Positions 35,884-44,677 of a stretch of 64,000 nt of DNA are shown here, in pieces. Below the pieces are notes generated by a model. That model was given only the letters and a program-made list of their open reading frames with translations. It was not told the origin of the DNA and did no database searches. The DNA lies in contig NZ_PSLQ01000007.1 in assembly GCF_040289685.1 (NCBI RefSeq), forward strand, positions 1-64,000. Reading direction: 5' to 3'. Source of the DNA: Pyrinomonas sp040289685. GTDB taxonomy: Bacteria > Acidobacteriota > Blastocatellia > Pyrinomonadales > Pyrinomonadaceae. Within the stretch, counting starts at the first letter, position 1. Each line of letters starts with the position of its first letter. The position numbers were made by a program, and so were the translations under genes.

Positions 35884-37566
35884 TCATCTGTTCGGTTGCA
35901 TGGATGGACGGACTGTTTCGGCAGGTGAGATTGATTCCTCCAGATCATCAAACGGATCCTCGGTCGTTTCGAGACGGCTGTGTGATGGCACGCCGACGCG
36001 GTTGCGCCCCTCTTTTTTGGCGGCGTAGAGGGCCTGATCGGCGATTTCGATCAATTTCTCGCGCGAAACGGCGTGCTGCGGAAACGTTGCTACGCCAAAG
36101 GAAGCCGTGACGTGTCCGACCGACGGCAGCTCAAGCCCTTCAATGCGCTTGCGCAAGCGTTCGGCTACGACCACCGCTCCTTCAAAGTCCGCTTGCGGCA
36201 AGATCAAAGCGAACTCCTCGCCTCCGTAGCGCGCCGCCGTATCGGTGTCGCGTAGCTCTTCGCGCAAAACCCCAGCCAGAGTCCGTAACACGAGGTCACC
36301 CGCAGCGTGCCCGAACGTGTCATTGATCCTTTTGAAGTGGTCCAAGTCGAGCAAGACCAGCGAGACGGGCTGCCTCTTGCGCATCGCGAGGTTCATATCG
36401 CGCTCAAGCTGCATCTCGAAGGAGCGACGATTGAAACATCCGGTCAGCCCATCCGTTAGGGCTTGCTTTTGTACCATCTCGAACAAGCGCGCGTGATTGA
36501 CGGCGACGGCGACTTGATCGGCAACGGTATTGAGCAAGAGCAGCTCGCTCTCTTGCCAGACGCGCGACGGATCATCTGACTGGACCATCAACGCTCCCAT
36601 CAGTCTTTCGCCGTAGATGAGTGGAACCACCGCGAGCGGGCGAAGAGCATGATCTGCTGCTTCGTCTTTGCTGCGTCCATCGACGACGTAATTCTGAAGA
36701 TTGCTGCTCAGCCGCGCGCAGTACGCGCATAGATCGCTATGCAACGCGATCTCATCGGCTTCTGCGCGATGGCCCGGTCGGAAATAGAACTTGGCCAACG
36801 CTGGTTCCCCATGTTCGCCTTCCACCCGAAGAGCACAGCGATGCGCGCCGAGCGCACGTCCAACCTCATCAACCGTCGTCTGAAGGACGCTGTCGAGTTC
36901 GAGCGAACGACGAATGGCCGTTGCGATTCGGTTGATGGCGATCTCGCGTCCAGCCTGCTCCTGCAACAGTCGCGCGAGCTTGGTCGTCACGGCGACGGTT
37001 AACTGCAAAGAGGTCGCCTTTGGCACGCAAGAGCGAACAGCGGTGGCGAAAAGAGGGGCTTGAAAAGGGCGCTCAGCCGAGACGCGCGCCATCAGGTATT
37101 CGAGGGCGGAATAGACGATGTCCGGCTCAAAGGTCCAAATGACTTGATCGCCCGCTTCTCGATCCTCATCGCGACCGCTGCGTACAGAGGCGAGCAATCC
37201 GGAAAAACGCGCATCAGCGATGATGATGAAACGCTCTTCCATCTCCTCGTGTCTCGACCTTTTAATGAGTACGGGTTCGCGGTCATATTCGTGCTCGCGC
37301 AAAGGCAGACGGTGAAGCGTATCATCCGGGGCGAGAAAAAAGAAGCAATGGCGGGCCGCACGCCCAACGGCACGCACGCGCGTCAACTCGCGCAATGATC
37401 GCTCAGAGGCGAAGGGCAAACCCTCAACGACCAGCGCCGCGAGGTTGTTTTCCAACACCACGTCCTCGAAATAACGGTGAAGTTGGATGATCGTCTGTTC
37501 GGCGCAGCAGACTGGTCGAAGTTGACGCGCATGCTGAGCGAGCAAACTGTGATACAGCGACAACAT
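35884..37566 (-). CDS. DICT-GAF diguanylate cyclase
   Basis: A 560-residue cytoplasmic enzyme predicted to make cyclic di-GMP. The N-terminal 130 residues match the DICT sensory domain, with FEDVVLENNLAALVVEG and RFIIIADARFSGLL. A GAF domain (about 210-365) follows, with LCAYCARLSSNLQNYVV. The GGDEF domain (about 380-530) has TDGLTGCFNRR, DLDHFKRINDTFGH, the active motif YGGEEF and an RxxD inhibitory site (RDTD) five residues before it. The C-terminal 30 residues are an acidic tail. It stands alone beside the decayed accessory region. Confidence 0.92.
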   Translation of the reverse strand: MLSLYHSLLAQHARQLRPVCCAEQTIIQLHRYFEDVVLENNLAALVVEGLPFASERSLRELTRVRAVGRAARHCFFFLAPDDTLHRLPLREHEYDREPVLIKRSRHEEMEERFIIIADARFSGLLASVRSGRDEDREAGDQVIWTFEPDIVYSALEYLMARVSAERPFQAPLFATAVRSCVPKATSLQLTVAVTTKLARLLQEQAGREIAINRIATAIRRSLELDSVLQTTVDEVGRALGAHRCALRVEGEHGEPALAKFYFRPGHRAEADEIALHSDLCAYCARLSSNLQNYVVDGRSKDEAADHALRPLAVVPLIYGERLMGALMVQSDDPSRVWQESELLLLNTVADQVAVAVNHARLFEMVQKQALTDGLTGCFNRRSFEMQLERDMNLAMRKRQPVSLVLLDLDHFKRINDTFGHAAGDLVLRTLAGVLREELRDTDTAARYGGEEFALILPQADFEGAVVVAERLRKRIEGLELPSVGHVTASFGVATFPQHAVSREKLIEIADQALYAAKKEGRNRVGVPSHSRLETTEDPFDDLEESISPAETVRPSMQPNR

Positions 37567-38203
37567 ATAAGGCTTGCAAAACGACCCCTTGTTTTTGTCC
37601 CGGAAGTTACCGACAAGAGGCGGGAAAACCGGGTAAAACGAATTTTTACATGTTCTCCGCCTTTTGTCCAGACTTTTGGGAAGACCGAGCTCAATCCGTT
37701 CGAAGCGGGATGAGAAACGGCAAAAGAAGTGCTTCTCCGTAGTTTAAGGATCTGCTCTGCACCGACCCCAGCAACCGGCACGACCGACGCTCGCTCAAAC
37801 CTTCTCCTCTCATCACCGCCGCCGCTCCTCGCCGCGGCACCTACCACTTTTGCACCACATTGATCGCGTCGATCTCAAGATCGCGCTGAGGCCAACAACC
37901 TTTTCAACCGAGCCTTCTTCTAGATCAGGTTGCAATACTCCCGTACCTCGTCTACGTCCATCGTCCCATATCGTTTCTTCCAGTTATGGAACGTCATCTC
38001 GTAAACCCCTTTCTCACGGCAGTACTCCCGCACCGGCTTGAGCGCTCGCCTGCTGCACCGCGCAAGATCCCCACGATCTGCTCCTGCGTATGCTTCTTCC
38101 TCCTAGCAAACTAATTCTAATCGATTCTCGCTTTCCAACTGGGATAATTTTACGGGAGCAGGTCACCGCGTCATCTCAATCGTTGGGCGGCTGTTGAACG
38201 ATC
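37567..38203. other. Gap with IS3 remnant and possible cassette junction
   Basis: Apart from the IS3-type fragment at 37920-38106, no gene is seen. GTTGGGC at 38182-38188 fits the GTTRRRY core of an integron cassette junction and lies 16 bases before the next gene. The matching left half of an attC site could not be found, so this is only suggestive. Confidence 0.35.
37920..38106 (-). pseudogene. Remnant of IS3-family OrfA
   Basis: The minus strand reads RRKKHTQEQIVGILRGAA, then after a frameshift LKPVREYCREKGVYEMTFHNW and KKRYGTMDVDEVREYC before a stop. This is the helix-turn-helix part of an IS3-type OrfA (transposase_8). The N-terminal Met is lost and no OrfB remains, so it cannot be functional. 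Confidence 0.75.
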
Positions 38204-39171
38204 GTGCTAAAGATGGTGGAAACCAAACTCTTGCTTGTGTCGCTTGTTCTTTTAGCTGTCTCTGGCGTCTTAGCGCAGGACAAGCCGAACATACCTAATG
38301 TTGACCGCATTCGTTTAGCAGAAGCCTTTAGGCTTGGTGAGGCTGTGGGCAATCGAGTGTGGAAGGATTGGGACAAAGCGCCTTTTGCAGTCTTGCTCGT
38401 GATCCCCGAAAATGATTTTTTGATAAGGCATCCACGACCTTCTAATGACTTCACTCTCATCGGTTATGATTCTCTTTTGAAAAGCGACATTTATTTTCGT
38501 ATAAAGAACACAGCGGACCGACTTATTAGCCACTTTTCCTGCGGTTAGCGGAGTAGCAACCATCGTCATTGGTCAAGCCGAAAACACGTCGAAGAAAACC
38601 TCCACCCCTTGGGTCGTGACGGTGCTTCACGAACACTTCCATCAGTTGCAAATTTCTACAGATTTCTCAGCCGACCTACTACGCGGACGTTGAAGCATTA
38701 AATTTATCTCGCGGCGACCAGACGGGAATGTGGATGCTGAATTTTGCGTTTCCTTACAAAGACGCTCAAGTCAAAGAACAGTTCTCCGCTTTGAGTAAAT
38801 TACTTGCGGAAGCCCTACGGGCTAAAAACAGTTCGGAGTTCTCGGTAAAGCTCAAAGCATACATTGGAGCTCGTCGAGCGTTCCAGCAGATGCTTAGTCC
38901 TGGTGATTATAGGTATTTTCGTTTCAGCTTTGGCAGGAAGGCATAGCGCTCTACACGGAGTATCGCATTGCTGATTTAGCCGCAAAGAAATAAAAGAAAT
39001 ACAAGCCGAGCAAAGAGTTTCGCGCGTTGAAGGATTACACTTCCTTGAAGGAAGTTGCCGAGTCAATCTTGAATAAGCAAATCCTATCAAGTCTGCCGAT
39101 CCTTCAGCTTGATAAATCGGGGAGGCTTGTATTTTATCCGTTCGGCGCGGCAGAAGGGTATCGGAACGAGC
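38204..39171 (+). pseudogene. Decayed secreted protein with HExxH motif
   Basis: The first frame encodes a signal peptide (LLLVSLVLLAVSGVLAQ) and mature sequence starting DKPNIPNVDRIRLAEAF. Reading continues in other frames after at least three frameshifts (near 38535, 38668 and 38927) and a stop near 38990. The continuation contains VVTVLHEHFHQLQ, an HExxH zinc-metalloprotease-type motif, then GDQTGMWMLNFAFPY and WQEGIALYTEYRIADLAA. The 3' end is replaced by the IS256-type remnant at about 39172. It was probably once a periplasmic hydrolase; the substrate is unknown. Its base composition is more AT-rich than the surrounding core genes. Confidence 0.75.
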
Positions 39172-39851
39172 GAGGATGGTGCCTTTTGGACCCAGTTTCT
39201 GCATGACCCGTAAGCAGCGTGGCCTGTGAGGCGTCAGGATGGTTGTCAGCGACGCTCATCTGGACCTGCGGCAGGCGATGTCGGAGGTGCTCACTGGGGC
39301 GCGTGTGGCAGCGGCGCAAGGCGCACACCATTCGGCACGTGCTCAGCCAGGTGGCGCACTTCAGCAGCAGTCCATGGTAGCAGCGATCATCCGGAACATC
39401 TTCGCACAGCCCACACAGAAGGCGGCCAGAGCACAGTTGCGTCGCGCGTCAAACAGCTCCAAGACAAGTTTCCGAAGGCCATGAAGATCCTGCAGGCGGA
39501 CGAGGACGACGTGCTGGCATTCATGGCACTGCCAGATGAGCATTGGCGACAGATCAAATCGTGCCGTTCAAGCGCTTTAGCTCCGAGAGATTCATGGCAC
39601 TGCCAGACGAGCATTGGCGACAGATCTGCTCCACGAATCCACTGGAGCGCCTGAATCGGGAGATGAGGCGGCGGATGGACGTCGTCGGAATCTTCCCAAA
39701 CCGGAACTCCGTACTGCGTCTGATGGGAGCCATACTGCAGGAGCAGCACGAGGAGTGGATGGTATCCCGGCACTACTTCAGCCTGGAGTCCATGGCGAGA
39801 TTGAAGCCAGACCAAGCACTGCTGACAGCAGAGGTGGCGCTGCAGAAATAG
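39172..39851 (+). pseudogene. Degenerate IS256-family transposase
   Basis: Fragments in several frames give EDGAFWTQFLHD, GVRMVVSDAHLDLRQAMSEVL, PKAMKILQADEDDVLAFMALP and ICSTNPLERLNREMRRRMD, then VVGIFPNRNSVLRLMGAIL. These are the C-terminal half of an IS256 (Mutator-type) transposase. Frameshifts occur near 39208, 39302 and 39360. A 71-base direct duplication (copies of TTCATGGCACTGCCAGA at 39520 and 39591) inserts an extra segment. The catalytic N-terminal part is absent. Confidence 0.8.
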
Positions 39852-39931
39852 CGATGGAGAGGTGGCGTGGTATGCGGCACGCAAACTTTGGCTTGCTCCC
39901 CAGGTGCCCAAATTCGACCGAAAGGAGCGAC

Positions 39932-40076
39932 GTCAAGGGGCTCCCACAATGACGAGCGCAGCGCCCCTTGACCGAGCGACAACGATCGTCAAACTCCCCT
40001 GGCGGGTAGCTTGACGATCGCGCTGATGGGTCGCTAGAGTAAACAAAGGTCGACAAACTCACCTGGCGGGGGCAAA
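39932..40076. repeat. Inverted and direct repeats after the IS256 remnant
   Basis: Two hairpins: GTCAAGGGGC/GCCCCTTGAC (39932-39941 and 39963-39972) and CGATCGTCAA/TTGACGATCG (39983-39992 and 40011-40020). The phrase CAAACTCCCCTGGCGGG recurs about 50 bases later as CAAACTCACCTGGCGGG. They may be terminal repeats of the IS256 element or of a lost insertion. Confidence 0.4.
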
Positions 40077-40142
40077 GTCAACGACGTCACAAACGGTGAA
40101 ATTACACCACTTGACGGGACATTACCCATAGGAGAAATGAAA

Positions 40143-40853
40143 ATGATTAATCGAAGACCTAAACGACGTTTTTATACAATCCTTATAATCATCGCTTTTG
40201 CAGCCTTGACTGGGGCTGTTTTAGCAACTAACGGGCAAAACTCGCAGGCTAAGTTGCCGCGTGGCAAGTGGACATTAACCGCCGGTCCATCTTCTAGCTC
40301 AACAACTGGGTCTTCCCCGGTTCAGATATACAGCGTAACGACAGATGCGGACAAGGGTTTGACCGTTGCTAAAGTTACACTCTTAAATAAGGGTTCTAAA
40401 GATATCATTGCGGTGAGATTACATTGGGAGTTAACCGATACTAAAAATCCAGAGAGTGTCCTGCTGCAAGGTGATACTGATCTGGTCGGCATTTGGTTGA
40501 CGGCAGGAAAAGGAAGTGAGTTGAACTATCCGATAGTCTCGTTCGCAAAAGTACACGAGCCCTTATTAAAGGGTGGGGAACTAAACGGAAATTACAGGAT
40601 AGAAGTTTCCGTTGGCGAGGTTAAGTACGCAGATGAGTCAGCCTGGGTGGGAGGGAAATCAAATTTAGCCTTGCGTAATCATCGCCTAGATGAGGAATCA
40701 GGATGCGCCAATCAGGGTTGTATCTACAATACCGAGGTTGAAAGTTTTCAGTGCAGCTCATATAAAAAGGGATTCTTCTGTAGCGTCACAAATAACGGAA
40801 GGTCTTGCACTGAGACAGTGTGTTCAGCAGCTCCGCCAATGCTTGATCAGTAA
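40143..40853 (+). CDS. AT-rich secreted protein, likely integron cassette gene
   Basis: A 236-residue protein with a basic N-terminus and one hydrophobic segment (YTILIIIAFAALTGAVLA), so it is exported or membrane anchored. The mature part is beta-rich (VAKVTLLNKGSKDIIAVRLHWEL), and the C-terminal 45 residues have four or more Cys, suggesting disulfides. The family is unknown. ATG 40143 has GGAG eight bases upstream; ATG 40137 is also possible. Codon use and base composition are clearly more AT-rich than the core genes, a sign of transfer. It is followed about 100 bases later by an attC-like site, as expected for a gene cassette. Confidence 0.75.
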   Translation: MINRRPKRRFYTILIIIAFAALTGAVLATNGQNSQAKLPRGKWTLTAGPSSSSTTGSSPVQIYSVTTDADKGLTVAKVTLLNKGSKDIIAVRLHWELTDTKNPESVLLQGDTDLVGIWLTAGKGSELNYPIVSFAKVHEPLLKGGELNGNYRIEVSVGEVKYADESAWVGGKSNLALRNHRLDEESGCANQGCIYNTEVESFQCSSYKKGFFCSVTNNGRSCTETVCSAAPPMLDQ

Positions 40854-40956
40854 CATCAACAAACAATTCAGTTGCGCGCTAAAAAGGATCGCCGTGGGTC
40901 ATAAACTTGCGGCCATTCTTCATATCTTCATAAAAGCATCTTCTACTGACGGCGTT

Positions 40957-41070
40957 GCCCAACAAGTCGTTTCACCCGACCAGCGCCAGCTTGCTTCTCA
41001 TCATCGTTGTGCGGTCTCTTTGATGTTGTCTTTGGCGTGGCGCGGGCGGGCGAATGCCAGCGCGTTAGGT
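40957..41070 (+). other. Integron attC recombination site
   Basis: The left core GCCCAAC (40957-40963) fits RYYYAAC, and the right core GTTAGGT (41064-41070) fits GTTRRRY. The inner arms TTCACCCGACCAGCGCCA (40971-40988) and the complement of about 41032-41053 pair over nearly their full length with one or two bulged bases. They are separated from the cores by unpaired spacers (AAGTCGT and TGCCAGCGC). At 114 bases it is within the attC size range. The next gene starts 34 bases after the right core, the usual cassette spacing. No integrase is in the window. Confidence 0.7.
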
Positions 41071-41103
41071 GGCAAGAGCTGCAACACGGAGGTACTCGCC
41101 TTT

Positions 41104-41539
41104 ATGAAGACACAATACTATACAGCGACGAGTCTCGACGGATTCATCGCCACCGAAGATGACTCTTTGGACTGGCTGTTCCCGCTGGGCGATGCGAACG
41201 ACACGAGCTATCCGGCTTTCATCGCTGAGGTCGGTGCATTGGCGATGGGTTCAGCAACCTACGAGTGGATCCTGCGTTATGCTGACAAGGTGGCCGCCGA
41301 AATGGGATCGCCATGGCCTTACGCCCAGCTAGCTTGGATCTTCTCCAGCCGAGTGCTTCCATCGATTGAAGGGGCGAACACGCGCTTCGTCAAGGTGATA
41401 TGCGGCCTGTTCACGCTGAAATGAGCAAAGCGGCGGGCTCGAAGAACATCTGGATTGTGGGCGGGGAGACCTTGCCAGTCAGTTCTACGACGCCGGTCTG
41501 CTAGACGAGGTCATTGTCCAGGTAGGTTCAGTCACTCTA
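41104..41539 (+). pseudogene. RibD C-terminal / DHFR-like reductase, frame-shifted
   Basis: It begins MKTQYYTATSLDGFIATEDDSLDWL, typical of the small RibD_C/dihydrofolate-reductase-like proteins, with a GGAGGT ribosome binding site upstream. The frame breaks near 41397; the next frame gives GDMRPVHAEMSKAAGSKNIW, and after a second break near 41470 DLASQFYDAGLLDEVIVQVG. It is cut off at about 41540 by an IS5/IS402-type end. It is directly downstream of the attC site, so it was probably an integron cassette gene that later decayed. Confidence 0.8.
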
Positions 41540-41770
41540 GAGCCTGTTATGAACTTTCGGATTTGGTAATTTGGGTGGATGAGCCGAAAACCATATCCGA
41601 GTGATGTCAGTGACGAGGAATGGGCGTTTGTTGCCCCTTACTTGACCTTGATGACGGAAGATGCGCCGCAGCGAGTTTATTCTCTGCGTGAAGTCTTTAA
41701 TAGCTTGCGCTGGCTGGTGAGAGCCGGGGCGACTACTGAACAGCTATCGTGCGGTAGAAGTACGAAGTGA
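41540..41770 (+). mobile_element. Fragment of an IS5/IS402-type insertion sequence
   Basis: GAGCCTGTTATGAAC at 41540-41554 matches the usual left inverted repeat of this group. The frame at 41579 begins MSRKPYPSDVSDEEWAFVAPYL and continues LREVFNSLRWLVRAGA before diverging; it is the first 55 residues of an IS402-type transposase. The rest, including the catalytic DDE residues and the right end, has been deleted. Confidence 0.8.
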
Positions 41771-42229
41771 GCGCCCGCGACTATCCGATGGACGATGGGC
41801 ACACGAAGATCGGTGATGTTCTTGGGGATGAGCAAGAGACTTGGCCGCTGGTGATCGAGAAAGCCTATGCCAAGTTAAAGGGGGGCTATGACAAGATCAA
41901 CGACGGCGGGAGTTCAGGCGAAGCGTTGGAGGCTCTTTAGGCGGCGACGCGGTGGCGAAGAGTCCGGCAAACTACGACTTCGCGACTCTGGAGCGAGCGG
42001 TGCTGAGCGGTCCGGTTGTAGTTGGGACGGGTAGCTAAGAGGAGAGGTTGAAACAGGGAAGCATGCGTATGTAGTCGGTGGAGTGTATGAGATCGAAGGG
42101 AGGATGTTCATCGAGATGTATAATCCTTGTGGGCCGTGTAGAGACTGCCAGTCGGAGAAAGTGCCATACGAGAAGCTCAAAGAGCTGTTCGAGGTGTTTT
42201 GGGTTGGACCGAGGATACTGGGGCAATGA
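41767..42229 (+). pseudogene. Remnant of a calpain-like cysteine protease
   Basis: The first part reads GDEQETWPLVIEKAYAKLKG and GGSSGEALEAL. After a frame break near 41938 a second part reads GKHAYVVGGVYEIEGRMFIE, then MYNPCGP. These segments resemble peptidase family C2, with the catalytic His (KHAYVV) and Asn (MYNP) regions. The N-terminal catalytic Cys region is missing, probably removed with the IS fragment that abuts it. It is not functional. Confidence 0.6.
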
Positions 42230-42301
42230 AGGAGGGGCAAAAATGCGCGGCCTAGTGACTGCGTTTTTGCTCAGACCTGATTCGCGGCGATTACGGATGT
42301 T

Positions 42302-42832
42302 CTAGCGACGCTCGGATTGGACATGCAAACGCATCTTCGGTCCGCGGACTTCTGGATGCCAAAGGTAACGCGCAAGCTCGCACCTGCCGCGCACGTCGAA
42401 CTCAACGCCTTCCGCTTCAAGTAGGCGTTGCTGCTTGTCAGGGGGCAACATGATGCGCGTTGTTGAACACATCCCTTGCGCGTTGATGACGCGATGCCAC
42501 GGAATCGCGTCGTCCGCCGCATGCATGACGAAGCCGACCGTGCGCGCCGTGTAACCTTCGCCCAAAAGCGCAGCGATCTGTCCGTAGGTCATAACGCGCC
42601 CCGCCGGAATACGCCGCACGATCTCGAAGACTCGTCGGCGATATGCGGATTCCGCATTGCGTTCAGTGTTTTCGGTGGATTGACCGGCGCGCCTGCTTTG
42701 CGCGGGCAATGGATAGCCCGCGCCACGATGAACTCTCTCGCCGCGTCGTCGAAACGGCTTTGCGGACGAATCTCGCTCGTGGCTGGAGACCTTCTGCCCT
42801 AGACGCTTTTTCGCTCCCTTTTTGCCGGACAT
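42302..42832 (-). CDS. Alkyltransferase-like (ATL) DNA-repair protein
   Basis: A 176-residue protein whose last 110 residues match the DNA-binding domain of O6-alkylguanine-DNA alkyltransferase: RVMTYGQIAALLG, TARTVGFVMHA and IPWHRVINAQG. The active-site Cys of the PCHR motif is Trp (PWHR), the defining change of ATL proteins, which bind alkylated guanine without removing the adduct and hand it to nucleotide-excision repair. The N-terminal 65 residues are basic and not conserved; the true start may be further in. It borders the accessory region and has no operon partner. Confidence 0.88.
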   Translation of the reverse strand: MSGKKGAKKRLGQKVSSHERDSSAKPFRRRGERVHRGAGYPLPAQSRRAGQSTENTERNAESAYRRRVFEIVRRIPAGRVMTYGQIAALLGEGYTARTVGFVMHAADDAIPWHRVINAQGMCSTTRIMLPPDKQQRLLEAEGVEFDVRGRCELARYLWHPEVRGPKMRLHVQSERR

Positions 42833-42966
42833 ATCCGTTTGACGCAGTTCGCTGAACTTGCTAGGGACTAAACTTTGCGCGACGATAGGTCGAGGAGGAT
42901 TCGCATCGCTGTTCGCCGATGCCTGCTGGCGATGACCAACACATATTCGACTTCAGAGTCGAGCTG

Positions 42967-43614
42967 TCACTTCGGGCCGTCCGATTCGATGAGCACAACG
43001 CGGGCTGGCGCGCCGTCGCCAGCGCCGCCTGCGATACGTAGCGGCAAGCAGATCAGATCGTATGTGCCGGGAGCAACCGCTGAAAGGTCGAGTCCTTCGA
43101 CGATGACCACGCCGTTTGCGAGCAGCGTGAGATGCGTCGAAAAATCTCCTGCGCCGTATCGTTCGACCGACAGATAATCGATGCCAACCAAACGCACGCC
43201 CCGCTGGACCAGCACGCGGGCCGCTTCGGACGAAAGGTAGACGTAATCGGTTCGGAAGCTCCCGACGCTTTGCGTCCAAAGCGATGAGTTGCGCGTTTTA
43301 AAGAGCACGCGAACGCTTTCGCCGATCTCCGTCAAATGTTCTGGCAAAACCGCCTGCGCATCTGCGGGGATTTCGATGACGCGCGCGCAACCGATCATCG
43401 CTTCCAACGAAAGAGCGCAGACCCCGGCTCCGCCAGCGATGAAATGGGCCGGCGCATCGACGTGTGTTCCCGTATGCGCGCCGAAGCGAAGCGCGGTGAC
43501 GTTGGCCACGTCGCCGCGATCAATCGAAGCGTGCGCTTCGATCTGTATCGCTGGATCGCCCGGATAGATAGGCGTTCGCTGATCTATCGGAAGGCTTATG
43601 TCGTAAATGCGCAT
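42967..43614 (-). CDS. Cyclase-family metal-dependent hydrolase
   Basis: A 215-residue protein of the cyclase/kynurenine-formamidase-like family. The metal-binding motif HTGTHVDAPAHF (about 46-57) is intact, preceded by YDISLPIDQRTPIYPGDP. The family hydrolyses amide bonds such as N-formylkynurenine, but members vary, and no tryptophan-degradation genes are nearby, so the substrate is unknown. ATG 43614 (MRIYDISLP) is chosen over the frame opening at 43656. Confidence 0.9.
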   Translation of the reverse strand: MRIYDISLPIDQRTPIYPGDPAIQIEAHASIDRGDVANVTALRFGAHTGTHVDAPAHFIAGGAGVCALSLEAMIGCARVIEIPADAQAVLPEHLTEIGESVRVLFKTRNSSLWTQSVGSFRTDYVYLSSEAARVLVQRGVRLVGIDYLSVERYGAGDFSTHLTLLANGVVIVEGLDLSAVAPGTYDLICLPLRIAGGAGDGAPARVVLIESDGPK

Positions 43615-43841
43615 CTGGACAGTGGTTAATCTAGCCGTTGAGACTTGCGGTGTCAATCAGAGATGGTATGGGCTTTTTATGACCAGAAGCCGTTCAACCG
43701 TCGTCGCTCGCGGTTGCAAGATGCATCCCATGATAAGCTAGAGCGCGATGGCGGCGAGCGGGGAGATGAGAAGACCGGGCGGCATCTTTGCTGCCGCGTT
43801 CCGGCATTGCGGCGGAGTAGCGTCTGAAGTAGCATCATCTT

Positions 43842-44663
43842 TTGGTGGAAGGGCGCGACATCGTTCAGGGTCGGCTGCGCATCGCCGCTTCGAGCTATCT
43901 CAACTCGGCGCCGCTCATCTGGAGCTTTCGACGCGGCTCGTTGCGCGAGCGCGTGCGTTTGTGGACCGATGCGGCTCCAGCGCGTTGCGCCGAGATGCTG
44001 GCACGCGGCGACGTGGAGGTCGCTTTGGTGCCCGTCATCGAGTACCTGCGAATTTCCGATACGCGACTCATCCCCGGCGTCTGCGTCGGCGCACAAGAGC
44101 GCGTGCGTAGCGTCGTCATCGCAACGCGCGGTATGGCGTTGGATGAGGTGCACACGGTGGCACTCGATCGCTCTTCGCGCACTTCAGCGGCGCTGGTGCA
44201 AATCATCTTCCGCGAGTTCATCGGGCGCGAACCGCGGTTCGTCCCAGCAGCTCCGGACATCGAAGGAATGCTTTGCGAGCATGACGCAGCGTTGCTCATT
44301 GGCGATCCGGCGATGAGCTTCGAGCGGCGCGGGCGGCGCGTCTACGATCTGGCTGCGGTTTGGCGCGAACGGACCGGACTCGGCTTCGTCTTTGCGATGT
44401 GGATGACGCGCTATGGGACGAGCGTTCGCGGGCAAGACTTCGTCCTCGCGCGCGATGAGGGCTTGGCGCACCTTGATGAGATCATCGCCGAATACCTTCC
44501 GCGCCTGTCTTTGCCAGAGGATGAATTGCGCGAGTACTTGCTGCAAAACATCAGCTTCGCTCTTGATGAGAGGATGCGCGCTGGACTTGAACTATTCTTT
44601 CATCTAGCGTACAAGCATGGTCTGGCTCCTATAAAACGCCCGCTGCTATTCAACGAAGATTGA
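43842..44663 (+). CDS. mqnA: Chorismate dehydratase MqnA
   Basis: A 273-residue enzyme for the first step of the futalosine menaquinone pathway, which converts chorismate to 3-enolpyruvylbenzoate. It matches the family at ASSYLNSAPLIWSF, VEVALVPVIEYL and ALLIGDPAM. The start is uncertain: TTG 43842 or GTG 43845 lack a clear ribosome binding site, and a stop lies just upstream. Its stop is 14 bases before a histidine-kinase gene, which is in turn followed by mqnC, so the pathway genes bracket a sensor kinase. Confidence 0.92.
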   Translation: MVEGRDIVQGRLRIAASSYLNSAPLIWSFRRGSLRERVRLWTDAAPARCAEMLARGDVEVALVPVIEYLRISDTRLIPGVCVGAQERVRSVVIATRGMALDEVHTVALDRSSRTSAALVQIIFREFIGREPRFVPAAPDIEGMLCEHDAALLIGDPAMSFERRGRRVYDLAAVWRERTGLGFVFAMWMTRYGTSVRGQDFVLARDEGLAHLDEIIAEYLPRLSLPEDELREYLLQNISFALDERMRAGLELFFHLAYKHGLAPIKRPLLFNED

Positions 44664-44677
44664 CGCGCGAAGGATCC

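Noticed and set aside
40690..41424. 244-codon frame linking the AT-rich gene to the reductase
   Set aside because: It starts inside the AT-rich gene in another frame and runs through the attC site; only the part from ATG 41104 resembles a protein family.
42302..42832. Active O6-methylguanine-DNA methyltransferase
   Set aside because: The acceptor Cys is replaced by Trp, so it cannot transfer the alkyl group.
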